Part shown: one piece after another, positions 17,885-26,334 of the stretch | Numbering within the stretch: position 1 is the stretch's first letter | How the letters are laid out: each line of letters starts with the position of its first letter | Assembly (NCBI GenBank): GCA_022072405.1 | Contig: JAJVHX010000021.1 | Span: 1-64,000 of the forward strand | DNA from: Phycisphaerae bacterium | Lineage (GTDB): Bacteria; Planctomycetota; Phycisphaerae; UBA1845; CAIVHJ01 | DNA: 64,000 nt | Direction: 5' to 3' | Notes under the pieces: generated by a model | Seen by the model: the letters and a program-made list of their open reading frames with translations, nothing else | What the model was told of the DNA's origin: nothing | Database searches by the model: none | Translations under genes and position numbers: made by a program

Positions 17885-18239
17885 ATTCACCGCCATGTCG
17901 GCCATATGCCGCGCGGCACTGAACCGGCCTCAGCGTCACCTCCTCGACCTGATGCATGAACTGCATTTTGGAGCAATCGAGCAGTTGATCATTCGCCACG
18001 CTCAGCCATGCTTCACTCCACCCCCTCGGCTGGTCCGGGAATTCAAATTTGGCGGTACACCGGAATCGAAGCTGGAACTGGGGGGAAAGGATTTCCTGCT
18101 GAAGCGCCAGCACCTCGAACTTCTGGACACCATCCGCCAGCTTGGTGATGGCCTGATCGAGCGGCTGGAGATTCGCCACGGCCTGCCGCAGCGCTTATGG
18201 GTCACCACCTCGCCGCGAAATAGGGAGGAGGGGGCATGA
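17877..18239 (+). CDS. Hypothetical protein (120 aa)
   Basis: Overlaps the preceding gene by 8 bases and the following one by ATGA, so it is firmly within a coupled operon. The sequence is helical and charged, with a middle segment FKFGGTPESKLELGGKDFLL and a repeated Q/L-rich helix. No known domain is visible. It is probably an accessory gene of the mobile element. Confidence 0.5.
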   Translation: MTEFTAMSAICRAALNRPQRHLLDLMHELHFGAIEQLIIRHAQPCFTPPPRLVREFKFGGTPESKLELGGKDFLLKRQHLELLDTIRQLGDGLIERLEIRHGLPQRLWVTTSPRNREEGA

Positions 18240-18769
18240 CCACTCAACTACCTGGCGAACTGGATATGGGCCTGGCTGCTGAAGTGGTTCGGTTCCAGGC
18301 GTGGCGACTGCAGCGTCTGGGGGTTTGCTCTTGGGAAGATGCCCATCAGGAGCTGCTAGCGGAAGCCTGGCGGCGCTGGCCGGAATATTCACCGCAGCGA
18401 GGTTCGCCGACCACCTTCCTGCAAATGGTGATGCGGCAAAGAGCCAGCGCCCTCCGGCGTCAGAGTCGAGCCCAGAAACGCGGTGGCGGCTGGTGTAACT
18501 TGGGCGAGGTGGTGTTGGAAACTATCGAGGCAGTTGAAAACCGAGCCGCTTACAACAGCGATGTCCAGCGGCGTGATTTGCGCCTCGATCTCGAACAGCT
18601 ACTCGCTGCCTTGCCGCCTGATCATCAGAGAATTTGTCGCGGGCTCAATCATGACACCATCGCCGAGGTCGCCAGAAAACTACAGATCCCGCGCCATCGC
18701 TTGCTCTGTCTATTGAAAACCATTCGAAGCCATTTTCAAGCCGCTGATTTACAGGAGTATTTACCATGA
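18236..18769 (+). CDS. Sigma-70-like protein (ECF-like regions 2 and 4)
   Basis: 177 aa. A region-2-like helix (CSWEDAHQELLAEAWRRWPE then GSPTTFLQMVMRQRASALRR) is followed by a spacer. A region-4-like end follows: LLAALPPDHQRICRGL, then TIAEVARKLQIPRHRLLCLL. This is the layout of short sigma factors and of phage sigma-like regulators. It could direct transcription of the element's own genes. The start overlaps the previous stop (ATGA), as does its own stop with the next start. Confidence 0.6.
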   Translation: MTTQLPGELDMGLAAEVVRFQAWRLQRLGVCSWEDAHQELLAEAWRRWPEYSPQRGSPTTFLQMVMRQRASALRRQSRAQKRGGGWCNLGEVVLETIEAVENRAAYNSDVQRRDLRLDLEQLLAALPPDHQRICRGLNHDTIAEVARKLQIPRHRLLCLLKTIRSHFQAADLQEYLP

Positions 18770-19146
18770 TCTACGGAAGGATTCTATTCGTTCACCCTGA
18801 CCACCGTGAACCCTACACCGTTCATCAACTGGAGCCCATTCTCAAAAACCTTGGCTTGGAGCGGTGGAAAAATCAGCGAATGAAATGTGTCTTGTGCCGG
18901 AAACTCACCAATGGTCTTCATCTATGGATTCCGCCCATTCCGCAACTGGCGGGATTTCCAGAACCCTATGAGGCGTGTACCTGGGGGATCATATATGCCC
19001 TCTGCAACGAGCATGATCACTCCGATCTCACCCAAGTCATGATTGAAAGCGTTATTTCGCCGAACGCCGGCAATGATCACCTCATCAGTTCTCGAATCGT
19101 TAATGTGATTCCTATCGCTGAGGCAAAAGTGGCTGAGGTTGTTTAA
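18766..19146 (+). CDS. Hypothetical protein with a CxxC zinc-knuckle-like site
   Basis: 126 aa. KCVLCRKLTNGLHLWIPP and YALCNEHDHSD provide C-x2-C ... C-x2-H, possibly a treble-clef-like zinc site. It is coupled by ATGA to the sigma-like gene and ends two bases before the primase gene. No named family is recognised. DNA or protein binding is plausible but unproven. Confidence 0.5.
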   Translation: MIYGRILFVHPDHREPYTVHQLEPILKNLGLERWKNQRMKCVLCRKLTNGLHLWIPPIPQLAGFPEPYEACTWGIIYALCNEHDHSDLTQVMIESVISPNAGNDHLISSRIVNVIPIAEAKVAEVV

Positions 19147-19148
19147 CC

Positions 19149-21449
19149 ATGATGAAGCAATTTTTGAATGATATCTTCGGAGAAGCACCATCGGCCCAGC
19201 GGCGGCTGACGATCTTTACCACGCCGGATAAACGGGCCGGCCACTTCGCCTCCATCGAGGAAGCTGAGCAATATGCCCGCTTGCGCAGCAATACGCAGAA
19301 TGTCTACTTCGGCTTGTCCCTGGTCAGTGGTACGCCGCGCGGGCGCGGAACCTTTGATGACACTGCGGCCATCGGGGCGCTGTGGGCCGATATCGATATT
19401 GCTGGCAGTGTCCACACCCGCAGCGACTTGCCCGTGAGTATCGAACAGGCATGCGAATTACTGAACGCGCTCCCTATTCCACCTTCTTACGTAATCGACA
19501 GCGGCCACGGACTTCACGCCTACTGGCTCTTGAAAGAACCCTGGATTTTCGAGACGGCCGAGGAGCGTGCTCGTGCTGTACGGTTAACCAGAGGCTGGCA
19601 TGGGACGGTATGTGCCGCCGCAGCAACGCGCGGCTGGTTCCTGGAAAATCTCGGCGACTTGACCCGGGTGTTGCGCCTGCCCGACACGATCAACCACAAT
19701 GGTGCGCCCACATCTGTTCGCCTGCTGGAGCGCTGGCCAGAGCGACGCTATTCACCCGATGACTTCGAACCCTATCTCGCATTGACCGACGATTCACCTG
19801 CTACTGTCGATGTTGATGAACTTCGACTCGATCCGGCTGCTGAACCACCGGCCTTGAAGCTGGCGGAAGCGCTGGTGGAATGCCCGCAATTCAAGCAGAG
19901 CTGGCTAAGGGAGCGTCCCGACCTGGCCGATCAATCGCCCAGCGGTTATGACCTGAGCCTGGCTACCATCGCCGCCCTGCGCGGCTGGAGCGATCAGGAG
20001 ATCGCCGATTTGGTCATCACTGCTCGACGCCAGCATGGCCATAATCCCGCCAAGGCGCTGCGGCCGGATTACATCCAGCGCACCCTTGCCCGAGCTCGTG
20101 TAGCCGCTCAGGCCACCACAACCGAAGTCAATCTCTCAGCGCTGATCGAGCCGGTTGATCCTGCGCCAGAAGTCAGCCATTCACCACCCGATCCCGGACC
20201 CTTGCCTGATCATTTACTACGCATCCCCGGGTTCATTTCGGAGGTAATGGATCACACGCTGGATACCGCGCCCTATCCCAATCCGGTCATGGCCTTTTGC
20301 GGAGCGGTGGCTTTGCAGGCTCACCTGGCGGGCCGCAAGGTACGCGACGGCGGCGACAACCGCACTAATCTCTACCTGCTGGGATTGGCCCACTCGGCAG
20401 CGGGCAAAGACTGGCCGCGCAAGATCAATACCCGCATCCTGCATCAGGTCGGCCTGGATGACGGTCTTGGTGAACGCTTCGCTTCGGGCGAAGGGGTGCA
20501 GGATGCCCTCTTTCTGCAACCAGCCATGCTTTTTCAGACTGACGAGATCGATGGCCTATTGCAGAGCATCAACAAGGCCAAAGACGCCCGCCACGAGAGT
20601 GTCATGAGTACCCTGCTGACTATTTACTCAGCCGCTAACAGCGTTTTTCCGATGCGGCGCAAGGCGGGGAAGGAATCCCCTGGAGCAATCGACCAGCCTT
20701 GCCTGGTGATCTTCGGCACGGCCATCCCCACGCACTACTATCAGGCACTTTCGGAGCGGATGCTGACCAATGGCTTCTTTGCTCGCATGATCATTCTGGA
20801 AAGTGGGCCACGACCGGCGGGCCAGGAGCCCAGGATCAGCGAACTACCCGAGCGGGTGCTTGATACCGCCCACTGGTGGTCCGAATTCAAGCCGGGGCGC
20901 GGCAACCTGGAGAAATGGCATCCGGTGCCCGTGGTCATCGAGCATACTCACCAGGCTCAGCAGCTCCTGGTAGAGGTCCGGCTCGAAGCCGATCAGCACT
21001 ACGCCGCCGCTGAAGCCGCTGCTGATGAAGTGGGCACCACGGTCTGGGGCCGGGTCAGCGAGCAGATCCGCAAGCTGGCCCTCATCTATGCGGTAAGCGA
21101 AAACCACGCTGAGCCGCTGATCCATGAAGCTGCTGTCACTTGGGCCAGACAGTTCGTCATGCACCAGACCCGGCGCATGCTCTTCATGGCCCAGGGCCAC
21201 GTAGCCGACAATCCCTTCCACGCCGAATGCTTGAAGTTCCTGAAGAAGCTGGCCGACGCCCCTGATCAGATGCTTCCTCACAGCAAGCTGCTCAAACGAA
21301 TGAAAGTGGACCTCCAGGCTTTTCAAAAAATAGTTGAAACTCTGCTGCAACAGGGTGACATCGAGCCAGTAGCGGTCGCGACCACGGGTCGTACTGGAAC
21401 ATGGTATCGACTGATCAACATTGTGAACACCGGAGGTGAAGGAAGGTGA
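19149..21449 (+). CDS. Primase-polymerase-like and DUF3987 helicase-like replication protein
   Basis: 766 aa. The N-terminal ~250 residues resemble a RepB/AEP-type primase: GALWADIDI near 79 supplies the paired acidic residues, and DSGHGLHAYWLL near 116 is the conserved G-x-H-x-YW element. The C-terminal half matches the DUF3987 pattern: LYLLGLAHSAAGKDW near 410 as a P-loop-like turn, and LFQTDEIDGLLQSINKA. Proteins of this build replicate plasmids, phages and integrative elements. It sits at the end of the coupled set that starts at 17693. The last codons fall in the GA-rich repeat tract. Confidence 0.7.
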   Translation: MMKQFLNDIFGEAPSAQRRLTIFTTPDKRAGHFASIEEAEQYARLRSNTQNVYFGLSLVSGTPRGRGTFDDTAAIGALWADIDIAGSVHTRSDLPVSIEQACELLNALPIPPSYVIDSGHGLHAYWLLKEPWIFETAEERARAVRLTRGWHGTVCAAAATRGWFLENLGDLTRVLRLPDTINHNGAPTSVRLLERWPERRYSPDDFEPYLALTDDSPATVDVDELRLDPAAEPPALKLAEALVECPQFKQSWLRERPDLADQSPSGYDLSLATIAALRGWSDQEIADLVITARRQHGHNPAKALRPDYIQRTLARARVAAQATTTEVNLSALIEPVDPAPEVSHSPPDPGPLPDHLLRIPGFISEVMDHTLDTAPYPNPVMAFCGAVALQAHLAGRKVRDGGDNRTNLYLLGLAHSAAGKDWPRKINTRILHQVGLDDGLGERFASGEGVQDALFLQPAMLFQTDEIDGLLQSINKAKDARHESVMSTLLTIYSAANSVFPMRRKAGKESPGAIDQPCLVIFGTAIPTHYYQALSERMLTNGFFARMIILESGPRPAGQEPRISELPERVLDTAHWWSEFKPGRGNLEKWHPVPVVIEHTHQAQQLLVEVRLEADQHYAAAEAAADEVGTTVWGRVSEQIRKLALIYAVSENHAEPLIHEAAVTWARQFVMHQTRRMLFMAQGHVADNPFHAECLKFLKKLADAPDQMLPHSKLLKRMKVDLQAFQKIVETLLQQGDIEPVAVATTGRTGTWYRLINIVNTGGEGR

Positions 21450-21660
21450 AAAAAGGGGAAAGAAGGGGTCGATTCGCCGGTGAGCATGGGTGAAAGAAGG
21501 AGAAAGAAGGTGAAAGAAGTATGAGTAGTAAATATATATTTTCAATATATTTATCTTCTTCTTTCCCTTCTTTCTCCCCCTCTCGCATTTTCCTCGTTTT
21601 TTTGTGTATTTGTGTGTGAGGGGGGAGGTGAAAGAGAAAGAAGGGAAAGAAGGTCTCGCT
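21430..21660. repeat. Purine-rich decamer repeats facing a pyrimidine tract
   Basis: Decamers of the GTGAAAGAAG type occur before and after 21481-21520. They are followed by an AT-rich spacer and a CT tract (CTTCTTCTTTCCCTTC and on), then another GA tract near 21630-21655. The GA and CT tracts are complementary, so hairpin or triplex formation is possible. Lying between the primase gene and the ParB-methylase gene, it might be an origin or a terminator region. No coding is seen. Confidence 0.6.
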
Positions 21661-21707
21661 AAACGCTCTTCGAAATGGCTCGCAATCAATGCAATGGAGT
21701 GCAAAAG

Positions 21708-23051
21708 ATGCAAATTGAAATGAAGTCGGTTTCTGAAATCAAGCCCTACGACCACAATCCCCGCATCAACGACCATGCCGTCGCTGCTGTGGCCGACTCG
21801 ATCCGGGAGTTCGGCTTTCGCCAGCCGATCGTGGTGGATACCGACGGCGTGATCATCATCGGCCACACCCGCTGGAAGGCGGCCCAGCAGCTCGGCCTGG
21901 AAAAGGTTCCGGTCCACGTGGCCAGCGAACTCACCCCGGCGCAAGCCCGGGCCTACCGCATCGCCGATAACAAACTCGCTGAGCTGGCCGAGTGGGATCT
22001 GCAGATGCTGACCGTCGAATTGGGTGAGCTGCAGAAGCTGGAGTTCGATCTGGATTTTTTGGGGTTCAGCTTCGCCGAACTGGAAAAGCTGCTTGGCGCC
22101 GAGATTCATGGCAGCACCGGCGCGACTGATCCCGACGCTGTACCGCAACCGCCCGATGAAGCGATCACTCAACCGGGCGATCTCTGGATACTCGGTAACC
22201 ATCGACTGCTGTGCGGTGATTCATCGAAGACTGAAGATGTCGATCGGTTGCTCAACGGAGCAACCACCCAACTGGTCAACACCGATCCGCCCTACAATGT
22301 CAAAGTCGAACCACGCTCTAACAACGCCATCGCCGCCGGACTCTCATCGTTCGGCGAGCCGGGCCTGCAGAATCACCAGGGTTTCGACGTCGCTCGCCAG
22401 GGTACCAAGAAAGCCACTACCGAAAAGCTCCGCCCCAAGGATCGCCCGTTGGCCAACGACTTCGTCAGCGACGAAGCGTTTGAGCAGATGCTCCACGCCT
22501 GGTTCGGCAATATCGCTCGGGTGCTCGATCCGGGTCGAGCATTTTATATCTGGGGCGGCTATGCCAACTGCGCCAACTATCCGCCGGTACTCAAAGCCTG
22601 CGAACTCTACTTCTCACAAGCGATCATCTGGGTCAAGGAACACCCCGTACTCACCCGCAAGGATTTTATGGGTAATCATGAGTGGTGTTTCTATGGCTGG
22701 AAGGAAGGCGCCGCCCATTACTTCAACCCGGAAATCCACAATGCCACCGATGTCTGGAGCGTGAAAAAGATCAATCCTCAAAGCATGGTCCACCTGACTG
22801 AGAAACCCGTCGAACTGGCTGTACGAGCACTGACTTATTCCAGCAAGCCGGGTGAGAACGTACTGGACCTCTTCGGCGGCAGCGGCTCAACGCTGATCGC
22901 TGCAGAGCAAACCGGCCGTAAGGCTTACCTGATGGAGCTCGATCCGCTCTATTGCGATGTGATTGTTGCCAGATGGGAGAAATTCGTAGGTCGGAAGGCG
23001 AAGCGAATCAGATCGGGTAACACGGTGTCGACAGGAAAGGTCGTCAAGTGA
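21708..23051 (+). CDS. ParB-domain and beta-class DNA methyltransferase fusion
   Basis: 447 aa from the ATG at 21708, which has GGAG 10 bases upstream; an in-frame ATG at 21675 would add 11 residues. Residues 1-110 form a ParB/Srx-like domain (IKPYDHNPRIND, FGFRQPIVVD, IIGHTRWKAAQQLG, YRIADNKLAELAEWD). The DNA methylase follows with DPPYNV near 194 and then the SAM motif VLDLFGGSGSTLIAAEQ near 385. This order is typical of beta-class N6-adenine or N4-cytosine enzymes. Such fusions are common in phages and integrative elements, where they may protect element DNA or regulate it. Confidence 0.85.
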   Translation: MQIEMKSVSEIKPYDHNPRINDHAVAAVADSIREFGFRQPIVVDTDGVIIIGHTRWKAAQQLGLEKVPVHVASELTPAQARAYRIADNKLAELAEWDLQMLTVELGELQKLEFDLDFLGFSFAELEKLLGAEIHGSTGATDPDAVPQPPDEAITQPGDLWILGNHRLLCGDSSKTEDVDRLLNGATTQLVNTDPPYNVKVEPRSNNAIAAGLSSFGEPGLQNHQGFDVARQGTKKATTEKLRPKDRPLANDFVSDEAFEQMLHAWFGNIARVLDPGRAFYIWGGYANCANYPPVLKACELYFSQAIIWVKEHPVLTRKDFMGNHEWCFYGWKEGAAHYFNPEIHNATDVWSVKKINPQSMVHLTEKPVELAVRALTYSSKPGENVLDLFGGSGSTLIAAEQTGRKAYLMELDPLYCDVIVARWEKFVGRKAKRIRSGNTVSTGKVVK

Positions 23052-23068
23052 AACACACAGGGGCCACG

Positions 23069-23716
23069 TTACTCCTTCGGCGGTCGTATCGGATTAGATA
23101 TTTTTGCAAGGGCGACAGCGGCGTCACGGACGGACTGTATTCGAGTTCGATACTCATCCGCGAGCTTTCTTGTCTCTTTCCGCAGAAGGGAATTCATCGC
23201 CTTGCGCTCGTCGGGCTGGTGTTCAAGTTCCATCAACACGTCGTCGGGGTCGTAAGGGCCGTTGTACGCCATGAGTCCGAGGCTCAAGAACTGTTGGTGC
23301 GTGTGCATGTTTCGAAGGAGCACGTCGTCGTCAAGCATTCCCATCAATCGATCGACTCCCTCGCAGAGTGCGCGGTGCGAGCCCTGAATCCTGCTCAACG
23401 CGTTCGCACGTTTCTGGGGATTTTTCGTTGCCTTCGCTGCGGTAGTGTTACCAGTGACCATAGCCAGCAGATTGACCATACGCTCCCGAAGTTCGTAAAC
23501 CCGATGAAGATAACTCTCTGTGATTCTCGTCACGCGATGCAATTGCTTCCGAATGTCGCGCTGCCGCAATGCATCAGTAAGCTCTTCATCGATATCGAGC
23601 AGTCGGTGAATAGCGCCCATGAACTGCCCCCAAACAGCCCCCTTGGCTTCATTGGGCCGGATTTCATACCAGTAGAATTTGAGCGCAGACGGCTTCTTCG
23701 CTTGTGTTCGCTTCAT
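23069..23716 (-). CDS. Hypothetical helical protein (215 aa), opposite-strand cargo
   Basis: Starts MKRTQAKKPSALKFYWYEIR. Charged and helical, with regular heptad-like stretches (RKQLHRVTRITESYLHRVYE, RMVNLLAMV) and no membrane segment. I do not recognise the family. Codon choice and composition look coding, whereas the long plus-strand frame over the same DNA is low-complexity and rich in His and Val. It is one of three minus-strand genes placed between plus-strand element genes, with its 3' end 18 bases from the ParB-methylase stop. Confidence 0.65.
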   Translation of the reverse strand: MKRTQAKKPSALKFYWYEIRPNEAKGAVWGQFMGAIHRLLDIDEELTDALRQRDIRKQLHRVTRITESYLHRVYELRERMVNLLAMVTGNTTAAKATKNPQKRANALSRIQGSHRALCEGVDRLMGMLDDDVLLRNMHTHQQFLSLGLMAYNGPYDPDDVLMELEHQPDERKAMNSLLRKETRKLADEYRTRIQSVRDAAVALAKISNPIRPPKE

Positions 23717-23818
23717 ATCCGGTGTCTCCAGAACAACGACCCATTAATTCTACAGAGGATCACACCGGAGAAACACCCCGAACATCGCCGAGGTGTTGAT
23801 CAAGACGGAATGATGCGA

Positions 23819-24172
23819 TCAGGCGGACTTGGGGGCGTGGTACTCGAACTGGCCGCGGTCAACCTTCTTGAATCGCGAAGCCTCGCCCTTGACGCGTTCC
23901 TCGCGCATCATCGCTGCGTACAATGTGGCATGCGGTGTCTTGCCTTTGGGGCTGGTCCACAGATCTTGTTCGGTCATCGCCTTGATCAGTTCCGCACATC
24001 GCATTGGTTTGCCGGCCTTCTCCAGCACTTTTGCGGCGGCGTCGAGAACGCTCAGGCGTTCTTCTCTTTGGGGTTTGGGTTTCTTTCGTTTCTGATCCTT
24101 CTGTGCTTTAAGATCGGTACACATCTTTTTCAGCACGTTTGCCACGGCATCGGACTTCTTGGTTTTATTCAT
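23819..24172 (-). CDS. HARE-HTH (winged-helix) domain protein
   Basis: 117 aa. A lysine-rich N-terminus (KAQKDQKRKKPKPQREER) is followed by LSVLDAAAKVLEKAGKPMRC, AELIKAMTEQDLW, GKTPHATLYAAMMREE and SRFKKVDRGQFEY. That is the HARE-HTH fold found in RNA-polymerase delta and in restriction enzymes. Such proteins are frequent in planctomycete genomes and elements. A role in nucleic-acid binding is likely; the target is unknown. It is transcribed with the two neighbouring minus-strand genes. Confidence 0.75.
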   Translation of the reverse strand: MNKTKKSDAVANVLKKMCTDLKAQKDQKRKKPKPQREERLSVLDAAAKVLEKAGKPMRCAELIKAMTEQDLWTSPKGKTPHATLYAAMMREERVKGEASRFKKVDRGQFEYHAPKSA

Positions 24173-24190
24173 AGTTGTTCCTTTCGTTTC

Positions 24191-24394
24191 TCAGGCGTAT
24201 TCATAACCCGCACGTTCCAATCGCTGGGCGTCGGCGGGCGTGACCACCCAGAATTCATAGTTCTCGCCGTCGTTGTCGCCCAGCATGACAAGCATGGGCT
24301 TGACGGCGTGGTCCAACGAATTGATCGCGTTGCTCAGCTCGCGGAATCGCGAGCCGCGAATCTTTCGTCCGTCGATCGTGACCAGAATGTCCAT
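24191..24394 (-). CDS. Small hypothetical protein (67 aa)
   Basis: Starts MDILVTIDGRKIRGSRFREL at a start codon preceded by AGGAGG with 6-base spacing, so the longer open frame to 24430 is not needed. It contains LDHAVKPMLVMLGDNDGENY and ends in RLERAGYEYA. Soluble and acidic; no family recognised. First gene of the minus-strand trio, 18 bases upstream of the HARE-HTH gene. Confidence 0.6.
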   Translation of the reverse strand: MDILVTIDGRKIRGSRFRELSNAINSLDHAVKPMLVMLGDNDGENYEFWVVTPADAQRLERAGYEYA

Positions 24395-24516
24395 TGTCTG
24401 CCTCCTATTGGTTGTGCCTGTTCTACACATACATTAAGCCATGAGAATTCGAGATCATCAAGTGAATTGCGATTGCATCTGTTTCATTTATTGTATCTCG
24501 TTGCATTCATTAAAAC

Positions 24517-24759
24517 ATGGCTTGGAACCGCATTAGAGGCCCTATACGCGAAGATCAGTTTTCCAGGCAACACGGCTACCAGCTCGCCGAGATGTCGCCA
24601 CAGCGCTACCCCGTTCGCGTCGTCGTCGAAGATAAAAAAGTTCATAGGTACTTCCAGCGACCTTGGCGCGCGGTGGTTCCCTATGGCGCGATTCGATCGA
24701 ATTGGGCGCTGAAAAAATGGTTAAAGTTAAGGTTAAAGGTTAAAGGAGGTGGAGCGTGA
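24517..24759 (+). CDS. Hypothetical basic protein (80 aa)
   Basis: Basic protein rich in Arg, Lys and Trp, starting MAWNRIRGPIREDQF. The last residues (KWLKLRLKVKGGGA) are encoded by a short tandem GTTAAAGG-type repeat at 24719-24746, so the true C-terminus may have been extended by repeat growth. Its stop overlaps the next start (GTGA), so it is coupled. No family recognised. Confidence 0.45.
   Translation: MAWNRIRGPIREDQFSRQHGYQLAEMSPQRYPVRVVVEDKKVHRYFQRPWRAVVPYGAIRSNWALKKWLKLRLKVKGGGA
24719..24746. repeat. GTTAAAGG short tandem repeat
   Basis: Units of 6-7 bases (GTTAAAG, TTAAGG, TTAAAGG, TTAAAGG) lie at the end of the 80-aa gene. Their last copy supplies the AAAGGAGG ribosome site of the next gene, so repeat number could tune its translation. 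Confidence 0.5.
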
Positions 24760-25268
24760 GTGAGCAGGCCAGTAGTCAATCAGAATTAGCCCGACGGCTG
24801 CAGGTCTCGAATGTGGCGGTACACAAATGGATCAAGCATCCCACCTGGCCATTCGGCGAAAGAGGGCCGTGGGATGTGGAGCAGGTGCGGCAGTGGCGAA
24901 AAGCCTTCCTCAATGCGGTGATCGATAAACCGATTCCGCCCACCACACCACCCGCGCTGGCCAGCGAACTGGACAGCAAACTGGCTTCAGCGATGCAGGT
25001 TGAGCGGGTGAAGCTGGCCCAGGTGCGCCGCAAGAAGGCCGAACTGGAACTTTCTATCCTCAACGGCGAGCGAATATTGGTGGAAGAGGTGCAGCTTCGC
25101 TGGGGCCGGATCGCCGAGGAGCTCAAGGCCGCGCTGATGGCTCTGCCCAAGAGCGTCGCACCGCTGCTGGTAAACCAACCACTGGAGCAAATACAAAGTA
25201 TTCTGGAAGAGCAGATCGTTCGACTGCTGACCGAACTGGCGAGCAAACCGCACTATGAACAACGTTGA
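24756..25268 (+). CDS. Phage-type HTH protein, possibly a terminase small-subunit-like protein
   Basis: 170 aa from a GTG with AAAGGAGG upstream. The N-terminus SQSELARRLQVSNVAVHKWI is a helix-turn-helix, followed by a helical region with QVRRKKAELELSILNGERIL and a coiled-coil-like end. This resembles Nu1-type small terminase or phage DNA-binding proteins. However, no large terminase, portal or capsid gene follows. Instead the CRISPR remnant begins 20 bases after the stop, so the element appears to end or be cut here. Confidence 0.5.
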   Translation: MSEQASSQSELARRLQVSNVAVHKWIKHPTWPFGERGPWDVEQVRQWRKAFLNAVIDKPIPPTTPPALASELDSKLASAMQVERVKLAQVRRKKAELELSILNGERILVEEVQLRWGRIAEELKAALMALPKSVAPLLVNQPLEQIQSILEEQIVRLLTELASKPHYEQR

Positions 25269-25287
25269 ATTACATTTTCATCATCTT

Positions 25288-25372
25288 GCTTCAATGGGGC
25301 CGCGGTTATTCAACCGCGGAAACACGCTACGCGGCTATCTCTGCTAGACTGCTTGCCGTAGCTTCAATGGGG
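25288..25372. CRISPR. CRISPR remnant: one full repeat, one 37-bp spacer, one partial repeat
   Basis: A 36-bp unit (25288-25323) starts GCTTCAATGGGG and ends CCGCGGAAAC. It contains the inverted arms CCGCGGTT and AACCGCGG. A 37-bp spacer (25324-25360) follows. Then the first 12 bases of the repeat (GCTTCAATGGGG, 25361-25372) recur and run straight into cas1 coding sequence. The rest of the array, its leader and the interference genes are missing from the window. The repeat looks like those of type I or III systems; the exact subtype cannot be read from it. Confidence 0.8.
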
Positions 25373-25862
25373 CGTCAAGGAGATCGCCGCACAGTTTGAT
25401 GCCCATGGTCGCCAGCGTCGACCACCGCCGGATCCGATCAACGCCGTGCTATCTTTCGCCTATTCCATGTTGACCCATGAATGTACGGCCGCTTGCCGAT
25501 TGGCGAGTCTCGAACCCACCCTGGGTGCGCTACATGCCACTCGGCCTGGCCGGCCGGCGCTGTCGCTGGATTTGATGGAACCGTTTCGTCCGTTGATCGC
25601 AGATTCCGTAGCGATTTCAGCGTTCAATCGCGGTGAGCTGACCGAAGGTCATTTTCTCAATACCGCATCTGGATGTGCTTTAACCGATGCTGGCCGTAAG
25701 TCATTTTTCTCCGTCTATGGTCGACGGATGGATCCCGAAGTGTCGCATCCGGTTTTTGAATATCGATTGAGTTATCGACGAATGTTGATGCTGCATGCGC
25801 GCCTGATCGCCGCCTGGCTGCTGGGTGAAGTGCCGACCTTATCCTTCTTAACAACCCGCTGA
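25371..25862 (+). pseudogene. cas1: cas1, 3' fragment fused to a CRISPR half-repeat
   Basis: Cas1 integrase C-terminal domain without its N-terminus. Visible features are RRPPPDPINAVLSFAYSML, SLDLMEPFRPLIADSV and VYGRRMDPEVSHPVFEYRL, all typical of Cas1, including Cas4-Cas1 fusion proteins. About 160 residues remain. The lost 5' part includes one metal-binding acidic residue, so integrase activity is unlikely. The break is exactly at the partial CRISPR repeat, so recombination joined the array to the inside of cas1. Its last 132 bases are duplicated at 44093-44224. Confidence 0.8.
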
Positions 25863-25871
25863 AGGTGTTTT

Positions 25872-26162
25872 ATGCGCCGCTGTTATTTGGTTTGTTACGA
25901 TATCCGTGATGCCAGGCGGTTGCGACGAACACATAAGTTGATGAAGGCTTACGGCGAGGCCTGGCAGTATTCGGTCTTTTATTGCACGTTAAAAGCGATC
26001 GACCGCGTTCGGCTTGAAAATGCTTTGCGGGATGAAGTGAATCTGAAAGTGGATCAAGTATTAATCATCGATCTGGGGAGCAATGAAGAATCAGCACGCC
26101 AATCCACCCTCTCATTGGGTCCGGGTCTGCCGGAAGAAGAATCTGGTATGGTCGTGATCTGA
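25872..26162 (+). CDS. cas2: Cas2, CRISPR adaptation protein (left copy)
   Basis: 96 aa, a normal length for Cas2. It begins MRRCYLVCYDIRDARRLRRT: the ferredoxin-like first strand with the conserved Asp, followed by AYGEAWQYSVFYC. It ends SGMVVI. Cas2 forms the dimer that bridges Cas1 dimers during spacer capture. The gene is intact, 9 bases after the cas1 stop, but its partner is truncated, so it is probably an orphan unless an intact cas1 exists elsewhere. An identical copy lies at 44234. Confidence 0.9.
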   Translation: MRRCYLVCYDIRDARRLRRTHKLMKAYGEAWQYSVFYCTLKAIDRVRLENALRDEVNLKVDQVLIIDLGSNEESARQSTLSLGPGLPEEESGMVVI

Positions 26163-26334
26163 ATGAGGGTCCTCGTTTGGGGTTCTGATTGAATGAATTC
26201 AATCCCATGAGCCGCCACAGCGCTTCTACACAACGCCCTCATTTATATATATTATGCCGTACTATCCACGCTGCCCTAATCGCCTACTTTATCCGGAGCG
26301 ACCATACTTATCCTGTTGCGGGATTCAAACATGG

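Noticed and set aside
20844..22202. Minus-strand frame of 452 codons
   Set aside because: It spans the primase end, the GA tract and the ParB-methylase start, all clearly plus-strand; its middle is low-complexity.
23048..24712. Plus-strand frame of 554 codons
   Set aside because: It lies over three better minus-strand genes, is rich in His, Val and Ser without a domain, and has no ribosome site.
24756..25268. A firm call of terminase small subunit, and so a prophage
   Set aside because: Only the HTH is visible and no large terminase, portal or capsid genes follow; an integrative element is equally likely.
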